From Bimastos eiseni (taxonomy: Eukaryota; Annelida; Clitellata; Crassiclitellata; Lumbricidae), in NCBI GenBank assembly GCA_959347315.1, contig OY365807.1:14754874-14818873 (forward strand): 64,000 nt of DNA. Reading direction: 5' to 3'. The notes beneath the pieces are model-generated. The model saw only the letters and a program-made list of their open reading frames with translations, had not been told where the DNA came from and did not search any database. The position numbers and the translations under genes are program-made. Shown here in pieces: positions 1-11,359 of the stretch (its first letter is position 1; each line of letters begins with the position of its first letter).

Positions 1-746
1 ATAAGGTATGAGCCAGACCCCTGCAGCTGGTTCTCTTAATATCAAGGGAGGAATTAATAATGGCTGCGAAACTTGAGGATTATGTGATTAGTAACACATC
101 AAGCGGACTTTGACCAACATGTTGTCAACACAAATAATTCACCCCAGAACATTCAATGTAAAACTAAGAAATTGGTATCCAAACTTCAGACCCAGACTTC
201 AACACAAGCCATTTGTCAGAAATGTGCTGTGCTGATAGTGGGGTAACCACTGACTGATCAGAAATGTCTGGTAACATCAGACAATTATAGTCTGGCTGTG
301 AAACAAACTTTAAACCAGTCCAGTCATTCATTCGTTTAGTTACAATTGTAATTGCACATTTATATAGCGCCACTCCGAGAGACACTCATCCGATGCATTC
401 CCTGTCTAACACAATGAAATCTCCAACACAATTGTCTTCAAGCATTTGGGGAAAAGAGGTCAAGAGAGGCTGAGGAGTTCATGCCGTAGGGCTTTTGATA
501 ACTTATTCCAGGACGATGAACTGACCAGTGACCACAGCAAAGCTCCTGTGCTGGACGATGAAAGTCTGGGTCGATCCCCACTGTATTTATATAGGTCCAC
601 TAAAATCAGGAGCATCAGTGGATGACTCTATACTAGACTACAGTGAACTGGACTGAACTTTACCTGACAGGATTAGACCAGACTGGACCCTTGTAGTCCA
701 AGGCATCTCTCCCCAACCCAGCCAATGAAGCGAGATATCTCCCTAG

Positions 747-751
<5 letters not shown>

Positions 752-787
<36 letters not shown>
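752..787. repeat. (AT)n microsatellite
   Basis: About 36 bases of alternating TA. The sequence before it (1-750) has no gene I can support; a TTTATATAGCGCC string near 360 resembles the 3' tail of the LINE/SINE families described below. Confidence 0.95.
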
Positions 788-789
<2 letters not shown>

Positions 790-924
790 TTCACAGTGCT
801 TCAAAATCTTTGTGTTGTTGAAATTCCTGATGATTTAAAAACATATAGGTGTTATATAAATGCTAAGGTATACATATATGCAAACATATATATTAAAATA
901 AGTACATAAAGAAACATATCCTTA

Positions 925-1325
925 GATTTATATAGCGCCTCTTTCAGAATAACTATTCAGAAGCCCACTCAGCACCGAAACCTCCAGGGGAAAGCAAACA
1001 CCTTTAAAGAGTGAGAGGCCGATTAAGAGAAGATACTTCATTAATTTAGCCCTCAGTGATGGAAGAGGGTCATTCAAGGTAGATGGACACACAGCAGCAA
1101 ACCCCTCTCCCGGTGTTGGACCAAGCCAATGCAGTCTAAGTTCTAGGAACAAAAAGATCAAGACAATCGATAGAACTCAACGAAGATGATGAAGTTGCAG
1201 ATAATGGCTTTGCAAATAGTCAGATAAACCTCGGGGCACGGCCTAGCAGCCTAGCTGGGCTTTGGAAACTGGAGAGAGGATCTTGTAGTGGAAACGCTCA
1301 ATGATAGGAAGCCAGTGCAACATTT
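925..1325 (-). mobile_element. LINE remnant, C-terminal end and 3' tail (L2/CR1-like)
   Basis: Read on the minus strand from about 1320, the DNA encodes broken pieces of the domain that follows reverse transcriptase in CR1/L2-type LINEs. First comes LHWLPIIERFHYKIL, then GLSDYL, then a stretch around 1000-1150 with the typical pattern of a conserved Gly/Phe block, a Pro-Ser block and a closing basic helix. Stops and frame changes separate the pieces, so it is dead. It ends with TCTGAAAGAGGCGCTATATAA at about 925-950; the same kind of tail ends the elements at 59.5 and 61.4 kb. Family-level assignment is from recalled motifs. Confidence 0.7.
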
Positions 1326-1329
1326 CACA

Positions 1330-2700
1330 TCATATATATGTAGAGATATTCACAAAGTGAGGGAGTCTGGCTATGAGTCTAGCTGAAGCATTTAACCATA
1401 AAGCAGAAAAGCTCACAAACAGAATGCTCTGACGGTATCAACATTTCTACAGCCATTCTTATGCAAATTCCTACATAAACATGACTATTTTTAGTATATA
1501 TTTTAATTGGACAATTTTACATTCGAATAGAACAACTCCCCAACATTCAACATAATAACAACCGCCATTTTGCATTTTCATCATCTGAAGACTGCTAATT
1601 TTAACATGCAAATTAGGCATGTTAGTTATATGACCATGGCCTCACCCAGAGCGCTCATCAACTGGAACATTCACAATTGGGGTGAAATGCAGTGACAAAG
1701 AGGCACACGAACTGAATTCAGAATTCAATCCCAGATGAAGCTGGGTTGTAAGGCGAGTTATTATCTATGACATACATTTGCACTATTATGTTAGAGTGCG
1801 TCGACATCAGTGCATAACGCAAATAAAGTGCACAATACAATGCACGACAAAAGTCAGGAACATAAAACAACAGCAACAGCCTCAAGCTATTCTTGCTATT
1901 CTTGCTATTCTGTCTTTGTCAATCAGTCACATAGTCCAGAAATAATGAATTTACTCACTCAATCTCAGTTCAACTGTTCAGTTCAACTGCAATAACATTT
2001 TTAACATCTGTGTACAGCATGCACATGTTGTTCTTTTCGATAACCGTATGTATGGTTTGCATATATTATTCCTGTAAGTAATCATTAGTAATGTATGGTT
2101 GCACTGTGATTAGCACCCATGTACCTCAGTGAAAAAACCAGTGTAAGACTGTATACGTATGACTAGGTATATCGCATTCTGCCTGCTCGTAATTATGTTT
2201 AGAACTTGAGCAACAATTGGCTTCCATGCAATATTTAAAATAGATTAAACACCACAAGAAACACAACCCAGGTTCTTCCATATTTGGAAAGAGAGCAGCA
2301 AACTGACCAAATGAAAGTAATGCTATCCCTGTGGCTCGTTTCCTTCCTGCCCGAGATAGACAAGTGTTCGAATAGTGTAGCAAGAGCACTCTGGGTGCAT
2401 TGCCACAGATAAGTACACTGCAAATGCCTGTGGTTCAATGCTACCCACCAACAGGCTTCATAGCATATAGTACAACGGCTCCAACAGGATGTAAACATAT
2501 GCACGGTATACATGCATATGCCTAGGAATGGCATCCATCGTATTGAGCATGGAAGTACGCTTATTTTGTAAATATGCCAATAATGTGTAGCAATAGTTTT
2601 ATGAATGTAATATAATACCAAATAAAGGATGTTATGAGAGTATACAAGATACTCAACATGATGGGCAAACATGATTATGTTGCTCACAGTTAGGTATTGC
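1330..2700. other. Intergenic, no supported gene
   Basis: AT-rich unique-looking sequence. The open frames here are short, overlap each other on both strands and carry no recognisable motif or splice-compatible structure. Confidence 0.5.
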
Positions 2701-2713
2701 ACATATAAACATA

Positions 2714-3002
2714 ACCCACACACACACACAAACACGAAGAACCAAACAAACACAGATACACAGTTCATTTCATCCAAAGCAAATACATACACATGCATAA
2801 ACACACAAACACACACACGCACACACAGTCAAGGACACACACGCACAGTCAAGGACACACACACGCAGTCAAGGACACACACACAGTCAAGGACACACAC
2901 ACACAGTCAAGGACACACACACACAGTCAAGGACACACACACACAGTCAAGGACACACACACACAGTCAAGGACACACACACAGTCAAGGACACACACAC
3001 AC
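2714..3002. repeat. CA-rich tract with 18-20 bp minisatellite
   Basis: A (CA)n-rich lead-in passes into about nine units of an 18-20 bp repeat built as CAGTCAAGG plus a variable number of ACs (2828-3000). Unit length differs only by AC slippage. The two open frames that span it (His/Thr/Gln-rich) are repeat artefacts. Confidence 0.95.
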
Positions 3003-3414
3003 AAAATCACAGTCCACTCTCATCACAAGTTTATCTGGATTCATCCTTCTTGTAGCAGCCTCTCTACTAAGCACAGAAGCATTCGTTTTATGACTAACTG
3101 ACCTTATAGAACCCCTCTTAAATAAGAGCTATATAACAACTACAAACAAAGCACTGGCAAAGTCCTAAAAAATCCCCCACAATTTTTGCAATTTCAACAA
3201 GATCAGCCCAAAGCTACAAACTGTATTTCTTGCTCTTGGCAACATCATTCACCAGTCCATTCCTCTTCTTTCTGTCTGATCTATAGTGCAGTAAGGAGTG
3301 GCAATCATTGTGTTGTCCAGTTCACTAAATGGTATATAGTTCAATAGAAGAAACTGTGGTAAAATGTGTCGTATTGCATATGGTTATACCATACCTATTA
3401 AAACATCACATCAT

Positions 3415-3690
3415 TTATATATCAGGCAATCCTGTAAGAATATTCACAAAATGCCTCTTACAACAGTAACTGTTACAATTGGTAACATTTCCATAACAAA
3501 ATCCTGAACAATGCACAGAGGTAAGAAAAAACCTGTAAAGATAAACATACCTGTTGTAACTGGCAGAGCATCCATCATAGAATCTTGAAGAATGATTACT
3601 GGCCATGCAAACTGGAAATAGTTGCTAATAATGCAAAACAATACCCAGACAGTATGATACAATCTTGTGCACAGCTTCAAAGCCATCTTG
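3415..3690 (-). CDS. Candidate small membrane-protein exon(s), unidentified
   Basis: The minus strand opens with ATG at 3686 in a good context (TCAAGATGG) and encodes a hydrophobic N-terminus with a likely membrane span over residues 10-32. After ATGATGGATGCTCTG and CCAGTTACAACAG the DNA reads GTATGT, a good 5' splice site at about 3551, so the first coding exon may be only about 45 codons. Further on, TTGTTCAG at about 3505 looks like a 3' splice site and is followed by a near-duplicate of the end of exon 1 (residues QDSMMDALPVTT against QDFVMEMLPIVT). I do not recognise the protein. A CpG-rich stretch upstream (4.0-4.7 kb) would suit a promoter. It could equally be chance open DNA. Confidence 0.3.
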
Positions 3691-3999
3691 ACCAGATTGT
3701 TTTGACTACTGACTAAAAAGCCAGAGTCTTTGATCAGGTATCAATATATTCCAGACGGCTGGCAGCTGCCTCTTATTGATCCTTTGAAATCAATAGCTCA
3801 CCAATAAATATTAATTAATCAGCGCAACCACAGCAGACCAGAGACGCCAAATGTCTCGTATAGCAGAACGTCACATAATAAAGTTACCAAAACTATACAG
3901 TGTACACAAAGCACGGAAATAATCCACAAAACTTCCCCAACATTTTTGCCATCAACCAAAAGATATGGCACGTTTCATATCAATGAGGACCGGACCGTA

Positions 4000-4720
4000 G
4001 TGCAAGTTCCCCGTTCTACAATTTCAACCAACGTTCGTTATCTCATTTACGTCGGCCAACAACAAGTCATGGTCACTGCTGTGGTGTAGAGTAGGCCTAC
4101 GTGCGTGCAATCATTACCGACCCTAAAAACGCCCTAATGGCACACACGCGCCCCAGTATAGCACGACCGCGTGCAAAACAGACCCTCGATCGCCGTCGAC
4201 AGGTTTGTGGACGTCGGATGATGGCTTTTGTCGGAGAATTCTGTCAGTAGACACGAACCGCTTCAATAATTCAACAAACCACGGCACCATTAAGCTATTC
4301 CTGACACACGCAAACACGCTAGCTACGCGACGTGTTCGTTTACAAATAACACGCGCTGGGCTCATCGGAAGACAGCGCACTTGTGAATGAAGACAGATCC
4401 GTGAGTGATGATGATCCAAATGATCTGACGGAAACTTTGATCACTCTCGCCCCGTAAATGCATCGACGCGTCCTTTTGTTGACACACGCTTCCTAAGAAA
4501 GCACGCGTCGGGTTATTTCTTAGCGTCAGTTCGATAATCCGCTAAAACAATGCTTGAAATAGTCCTCTAAACCTGGTTTCATCAATTACGTGGTTTCAGA
4601 AAACGATCTTATGTGTAGGCCAACGTGTCGTACGGGTTAGCAAACCACTACAGCCTCTTCCTTTTGTAGAATGACTAAAAGGTAGGCTGAACGCGTGCGC
4701 ATGCAGCCCATTGCGGCCTC
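4000..4720. promoter_or_regulatory. CpG-rich stretch, possible promoter
   Basis: CpG dinucleotides are dense here compared with the flanks (many CGTCG, ACGCG and GCGTGCG strings), while most of the window is CpG-poor. The stretch lies just upstream, on the minus strand, of the candidate exon at 3.4-3.7 kb. A 98-codon open frame on the minus strand (4419-4123) has no motif I recognise and is probably incidental. No TATA box or other core element is clear. Confidence 0.3.
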
Positions 4721-5111
4721 TAGTGTAGTTATGCCTGGCCTTACAGTTTGGCTGACCTGTTCTACCAATTGCAGGGAGTGGGGCGGGGCATGGGTTAAAA
4801 AATCATTGGGCTCGACGCTAACTGAAGTTGGAACTTGGAAATCAGTAGTAACGTTGCGACTTGCAAGCTACAGCAATTAGAAGGTAGTCCTACACGGTAC
4901 TTTATCGTGTATAGGCTAATTATGACTATTGTACGCTGATGAACTTCATTGATCAGATTGATCCCAGTGTAAATTCAGAAATATATTGGGGCTCGGAAAG
5001 ACAGAATGATATCGCCACAGGCGGCTGAGGGTTGTAATAAACTTCCCAGAGCATTGAAATGAGGTGGGTATATATGTACGTAACATATACATTATATACA
5101 TGTATATGAAT

Positions 5112-5187
5112 GTAGGGCAATTGCCCCGGACAATTGCCCCCATTTTGCCTAGGACATTTGCCCCGGGCAATTGCCCCCTCCCCTATG
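5112..5187. repeat. Short palindromic GGGCAATTGCCCC repeats
   Basis: Three to four overlapping near-palindromic units (GGGCAATTGCCCCGGA, ACAATTGCCCCC, GACATTTGCCCCGGGC) in 76 bases. The core resembles the minisatellite at 10.55-10.70 kb, where GGACAATTGTCC and GGGCAAATGTCCGG recur. Confidence 0.8.
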
Positions 5188-5239
5188 TAAAGGTTGAATA
5201 TGTGTGTAACTGCAGACTTGCAAAATACATTTATCGTCA

Positions 5240-6180
5240 ATGCAACTTGATGATAATGATGATGATGACGATGACCACAACGACGGTGGTGGTGGTCCTA
5301 TTAGTATTGTTATCCCACATCGTTATTAGTATCATCATACTGACACTCTGATGTTGTTGTTGTTGTTGTTGAGGAGGACGACGACAAACAGGAGGAGGAG
5401 AAGGAGGAGGAGGTTGAAATTGGATAAGAATCAGAATATGATGACCGCGACAGCTTTGAAATTTTCTGCCTGCAATGTGAGTTCAGAGGAGAAGTTGTCG
5501 TCATTTCATCTTCAGAGATGACTGTACTGTATACTCTATTTCTCATTTGGAAACGCAAGACGAGGATGTCAAACATATCTACAAGACTACTACAAACCCA
5601 CACGCAATCTCCAGCTATCCCCAAACGGAGACGTGATGTCACGACGCTTGCGATAATAAACAGGCGCTACAGAATATCGTTTAGTTTCTGAATACAAACA
5701 CACAGAAGACGTGTGTCAGACCTGCGTCACTGGGCTCTGAAAGGCGCTACATAATGCAGCGTCATGGTATACACAATGCATTTGTATAGCGATACCTGGA
5801 TTAGCATGAAGGCCGCTTAATGAGTCAGGACAAAAGTACTATGTATGCCAAATGCAACGCCCTCCATACAGTTCATAGCAGCCCTTCACATACACGACGG
5901 CCGTTGTGTACCTGGATACCGACACAGTTCACTTAGCCACGCCATGGCCCCTTACTCACATTAGGCGTAGTAATCACGTGTGTGTGCGTGGGTGTGTGTA
6001 GGAGGGGTGTGTATGCTTGCGGTTGAGCCGTGCAGGCCTCTACACGTTGCCTCGCAGTGTGCAGTCCTTTTGTTGGATAAGCCTGAATTAATTCAACTTG
6101 TCCTTCTTCCTCCTCTGTTATAATACGGCGTCGATTGCTGCGGCTAATGAATGAACCGCAGTCTGTGCGTGCGTGCGCGA
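5240..6180. other. Intergenic with short GAT/GTT/GAG microsatellites
   Basis: Contains small trinucleotide runs at 5240-5290, 5350-5370 and 5385-5415 and no gene I can support. The minus-strand frame at 5642-5310 is Ser/Thr-rich because of those runs. Confidence 0.6.
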
Positions 6181-6184
6181 GTAT

Positions 6185-6500
6185 GTGAGAAAGCGAGGGA
6201 GGGAGGGAGGGAGGAAAGGAGAGGAAAGAGAAGGGGGTGATAGGGATCTAGAGGAGGGGGAGGATTGGAAGATGAAAAAAAACACGATATAGATGAGACA
6301 TTCAAACACACAGCCAGCCAACCTAACTTGCATGCATACATACATAGATACATACATAGATACATACATACGTACGTACGCACGTACATACGTATATACA
6401 TACACACACACGCATACATACATACATACATACATACATACATACATACATACATGCATACATGCACGCACGCACGCACCCACCCACGCACGCTCGCACA
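6185..6500. repeat. GGGA-rich run and (CATA)n microsatellite
   Basis: A purine run (6190-6270) is followed by CATA/CGTA repeats (6335-6475) ending in CACGCACC repeats. The 119-210 codon frames over it are Tyr/Val/Cys/Met-rich translations of the repeat. Confidence 0.9.
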
Positions 6501-6927
6501 CATGCATGGATCTAAAATAAACAGACGGCGTCTTGTGGGAAAATTTTAGGTCCCATTTATAACTCTTTGCAATAACACTAACATGAAAAGCTTGTCTCTG
6601 TTGGTACACGACGGTCTCAACATGTACAGACATGTGCTTCTGCATGGTGCGCTCTGCGCCGCTCTCAAGATGACGATGGACCGATCGAGGCTTTTGGCGG
6701 ATCCAGAAGTAAGCCAAGTCATGGGTTCTGCAAGCCCCTAGTGGGATCATCTGGGAGCATAACGAACACTATTTTCTATTATTTAGTTTATTATTATTTA
6801 CTATATATAATTATTTTTAAAATTACTGTTATCATTGTCATCATTGTCATCATTGTCATCATCGTCATCATCGTCATTATCATCATCAGCAGCATTGTCA
6901 TCAGCATTACCGTATTATGAATACTGA

Positions 6928-9900
6928 TGTGGCGTTCTGCCGCCCGAGTGCCTGCCTAGCTCGCGGACGGTGTCGACTCCAGCTCGCTGACACGCCTGGA
7001 GTCGCCCGAGTCACTTTCTTGTAAAATCTGAATGCCAAATGGCTGCTCTCTATATCTACCAGGATGATCGTTCTCACCAGGCTAGATTAAAGATGGGCCT
7101 CTTCTCCAAGAAAGGTAACGCTGTTCGAATTAGTCACGAGGTCTGACTCTGCCTATTCCGCGGTCACCGGATGGGCAACGTTCTGAGGATGGCCGTACTC
7201 AAAACATGGTTCATAATCATACCGGCAGAAGTCTTCCTCGCCTTGCATACCTTCCAAGCCACTAGCGTCTTCTTCCTCTCTACCTGATGTCGTATCATTC
7301 AGCATCTTGTGACTCTGAAATTATCGCCAATTAGGCACACCAAACGTTCTCTTAAGTTACGAGGTTCAGATATACTTGACACAAGTCCATAAGCCATATC
7401 GGCTTAGACAATTATCTGTAGCTTAATTCAACATTTCCTAGACAATTCCTAGACATTACTGTTCTCAACTCTCTAAACTCTGTCGTCCTAGACACTACCA
7501 GTTTCACAGCTTTTCGTCATATCATGCTAGACACAGCTATCACGCCTTCTGCTCAACACGTATCTCTCGATCTATTTCCGTGTATGGCATAAACGGCCGT
7601 ACACGTATATTTTATTATGCACAATTGACGGAGTAAGTACCCGTCCTCTGTGTTAGCAGTTACCCACCAACACTGATATAATCTGCTTCGATAAAATTGA
7701 CACTGGCATGGTATTCACGGACTCTGATAGTGAAGGTCTTCTGTCTATAACCTTCGCTATCTGCACACAGATCTTCGATCCGACCTACGCACGAGGGGGC
7801 CCAACCTCGCACTTCAGTCCGTTCTCAGAACTTTGTGTGACGACAAGCAACCATGTATTCACCTGGGTACCCGATTACCCAAAGTACTCGTATCGATCAC
7901 TTCGATCAGACACGCAAGTAGATACACTTCGGGAAAACGGGGGGAGTATCTATGACCAACGTAGGTAGCCAACAGTAATATTTACGCATCGATCAATTCT
8001 TCGTCTACTGGTCTACTTGATATCTCTAACCTGGGTTTCCGACTACCCAAACTTTCACGTGCCTCTTGGTCCATTTCCAACTGCCCAGACTTTCACGTCT
8101 GCGTTCATCTGTTTCATACTTGGGTATCGGACGACAAGGGACAACCCAGACTTTCACGTGCCTCTTGGTCAATTTCCGTGTGTGACATACCGGCCTGACA
8201 CGCACAAGTTATTATGTATAAGATTGACCGTCTAACGTGTTCACCATCCACGTGTAATTCCAGCGGGTCCTTCGGGAATATCCCGGTATTTCTATCGAAC
8301 GGCCACCCGAACTCTGTCACTGTCTGTACCACTCTCGACCCCCGGGCCTCTCTGACTATGCGGTCGCTAATCCTGGGACTTACCCAGTCTGTATCTATCA
8401 CGGCCACCCGAATGTTAACGATCTCGGCCACCCGAACTTCCACGGTCTCCGACAACCCAAGTGCTGCCGGAAAACCCCGAGAGTAACTATGACCACGTTA
8501 GGTAGCCATGTATATATATTAACGAAACCGTACATGGAAAAGAAAATGCTGAAACACCCGCAATTATTGAGGTCTTTGACACCAGTCACGGCCGTTTCTT
8601 GTAATCGTCGAACGCACCAATGGGCTGCGGTCACCTTCCGCGTATTTTATCAAACGCATCCACTGATGAACTTTCCACGTATGTGCCAACGATCCACCGG
8701 CAGCTCTCTCGGTCTGTACGGTTGTTGCTCCGGGAATCTACCCGGTTTGTATCTCTTGCGGCAACCAGAACTTCTACGATTGCGACCACCCGAATTTTCT
8801 CAATCTCGGTAACTCGAATTTTTACGTCTCTGACAACCTGCTGGAAACTTGCAGGAGTACCTATGACCGAACAAGGTAACCAACAAGCATATTTCTCGGC
8901 CTCCTTTCATCTGTTATATACTTTTGTATCCGATCACACAGACTCTCACATGTCTGTAACTCTCATTGACTGCGTTTATTCCTCTCAACTTTGGAACATA
9001 TTTGTACTCGTCACCTAGAGCTCTGACCAACGGTAATGCACCAACTCTCGCAAACTTCGTTTCTGAGTCCTCAGACTCGATTCTCTCACATGCACCCAAG
9101 GTAAGTGTCACCACGTTACCTCTATGTCTCACACAGACCTGTAATTTTATAATCACTTTTTCTTAAGCAATTGTACTCTGTCTCTTATACACCAGAACGA
9201 ACCATGGACAGATCTTTCGAGGAAGTCCCCGAAAAGAGATTATGTAGTTAGACCTAAAAGAAGAAATTAGTAGAAGCCTCGCGGGGGAACCCCGAGCCAA
9301 GATATTGCAACTAGACACACAAGTGAATAGATTTCTGAAAAACGAGAGGAGTACGTTTGACCGTTATAGGTAGCCAGTAAGAATATTTACCGAAAGACCG
9401 TAAGACAATGAAGAAGACATACTGCGGGGACACCGCAAGTACAGATATTACGTTGAGTAACTCAGATAAAGATATGCGGGGAAACCGCGAGCAAAGACAT
9501 TGCGATCAGACACGCAAATCAACAGATTGCTGGTAAACAAGAGGAGTAATTATGACCACGTTAGGTAGCCAAGAATAGATATTTACGGGAAACCGTAAAG
9601 AGAATAGAATATGCGGAGACGATCAGGTTTTCGGCACCAATAGGAACTTTCCCTGTATCTAGCGCACCAATGGGGTCACATATCCGACAACCTGCTGGAA
9701 ATCGGAAGGAGTAACTATGACCGAACTAGGTAGCCAACAAGAATATTTCTCGGCCACCAGAACTCCTACGGTCTGCACGGTCGGGAATTTTTTTCAGTCT
9801 ATCTCTCTGTCGGGTCTCTACGCACTCTCGAACGGTACCCAGACCTGTGAGCATTTCTCACGATCGGTCTTTCCTCTGTCAGTCAGCCTGTTGACTCCTA

Positions 9901-10303
9901 CGATCAGTGCACGGTCCGTCTTGTGATCGACGGCAAAGGGGCCCACCCCACCAGATCAGCGAAAAGCAGCACCGGCCTGACCGCGAGAGCGGCTGTCACT
10001 AGAGGTCGTATTTATATGGCAACACGATCTCTGGAGCGGTACGAGAACCACTCTACGTATGAAGCAGTACGAACCACTGCTCCACATATATAGCGATGCA
10101 CCGTATGTCAGGCTATACTCAAGCCTATTCATGTGTCTGCAAGCTATGCGATGAACTAAAAACCGCCAATCGGTCTTCCCTCGTATGATCTTAAGCCCTT
10201 GCAAGGCACAACACTTAAAAAAATACACGTTACAATAACGCTATGGCGAACCGATTAATTACAAATAAAACCTTCATTCAAGCCTTGTGGCCTGTCCGCC
10301 ACA
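6928..10303 (+). mobile_element. Hairpin-array element, copy A (3376 bp)
   Basis: Bounded by TGTGGCG at 6928 and CGCCACA at 10303. The flanking bases CTGA (6924-6927) and CTAA (10304-10307) fit a 4 bp target duplication with one change. It matches copy C (32077-35496) nearly throughout and copy B (14535-16466) in part. No gene of known type is inside. The interior holds about twenty short hairpins and at least six copies of a motif built on GAGGAGTAACTATGACC plus TAGGTAGCCAACAAG (near 7947, 8478, 8851, 9349, 9541 and 9706). Near the 3' end are a TATA-like ATATATAG (10085) and AATAAA (10263), an order that would suit the U3-R-U5 of a long solo LTR. A non-autonomous DNA transposon with 7 bp inverted ends is the alternative. 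I do not recognise the family. Confidence 0.8.
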
Positions 10304-10547
10304 CTAATAAGCGTACTGCTGCTTAAAATTATGTTAATTCCACGGTTGTTATTGTCTGCAAAGATTTTCGTAGCATGATCTGCTCGTATACTGTGGTAGT
10401 GCTAGTCCAAAGCCTGGATTCAAGCAGGAAGGCGACGCTGATCATCTTTCATTGGATTCACTCAGGCTACTCTGCGTCGTTTAGCAGTTCCTCCTACTCC
10501 TCTCTGCATGATGTTCCTATGGAGTGTAGGACATCGGTGGGGGGGGG

Positions 10548-10704
10548 GGGACAATTGTCCGGGAGGCGGGCAATTGTCCGGGGGCAAATGTCCGGGGGCA
10601 AATGTCCAGGGGCAAATGTCCGGGGCAAATGTCCGGGGGCAAATGTCCGGGGGCAAATGTCCGGGGGCAAATGTCCGGGGGCAAATGTCCGGGGGCAAAT
10701 GTCT
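10548..10704. repeat. 15 bp minisatellite, GGGGCAAATGTCCGG
   Basis: Two lead-in units with the perfect palindrome GGACAATTGTCC type core, then about nine units of a 15 bp repeat with very few differences. It starts beside a run of ten G. All open frames across it are repeat artefacts. Confidence 0.97.
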
Positions 10705-10709
10705 GTTTC

Positions 10710-11350
10710 CAGTTCCTGTAAGCCATTGACATGCATGCCTACCAGGCAATGGACAATGACACATAGGACATGCATTATGCCTATAAATCTCCGAGTATTA
10801 ATTGAATGTAGCTGGAAATAGCAAAATTTTATCGAAAACCTAACTCAACTACTCATGACTCAGACTCACGTATATACAGGTAGGGCGCACGCGTACTTCA
10901 CCGTATTTTGACGCGCACCCTGATTGCAGTAGCCTAATCGTAGCAGTAGGTTTGTGGTGATACTGGAACGTCATCTTAGTCGAGACTTCATACGACTTGA
11001 TAAACCCCTTATGAAGAGCTCAGTGCTGGCAAATTTAGAAGAGTTTATTTTTACAATACGACTTTTGGGGGGCAAACAACCGCCGTAGCACATCTGTCTG
11101 ATTATAGGTAGACCTGACTTTCAGCATAATATAATTTATTATGCAGCTCAAGCGCAAGGAATTGCATGTCACTCTATATTGCAAATCGTTTCATAACCAT
11201 GGCATTGCGCGTCCGCCTTTTTGAAACAAACTCCCTTCAGTAGCCCATTGAGACAAATATCTCTCATCTTCTATGCTGGCCCATTCCTTTGTAGTCTCCC
11301 GCTTTGACTACAGAAACTGCAGCGCGATAGGGCCTAGGCCTATATGATGG
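10710..11350. other. Intergenic, no supported feature
   Basis: No gene, repeat unit or RNA gene could be supported here. Confidence 0.5.
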
Positions 11351-11359
11351 GCTTCCTAG

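Noticed and set aside
2820..3002. Regular repeat with near-constant spacing, superficially CRISPR-like
   Set aside because: Units are AC slippage variants of one 18-20 bp repeat with no unique spacers, in a eukaryotic genome.
4123..4419. 98-codon minus-strand frame in the CpG-rich stretch
   Set aside because: No motif, no splice support, and overlapping open frames on the other strand; more likely upstream non-coding DNA.
9266..9600. Hairpin series compared with integron or CRISPR-type arrays
   Set aside because: No integrase or Cas gene, no unique cassettes; the units belong to a dispersed element with target duplications.
9706..9760. GGAGG ahead of an ATG (GGAGGAGTAACTATGACC), looking like a bacterial ribosome-binding site before MTELGSQQ
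   Set aside because: The frame breaks within tens of codons in most of the repeats, and the surroundings are animal DNA. It is a repeated DNA motif, not a set of genes.
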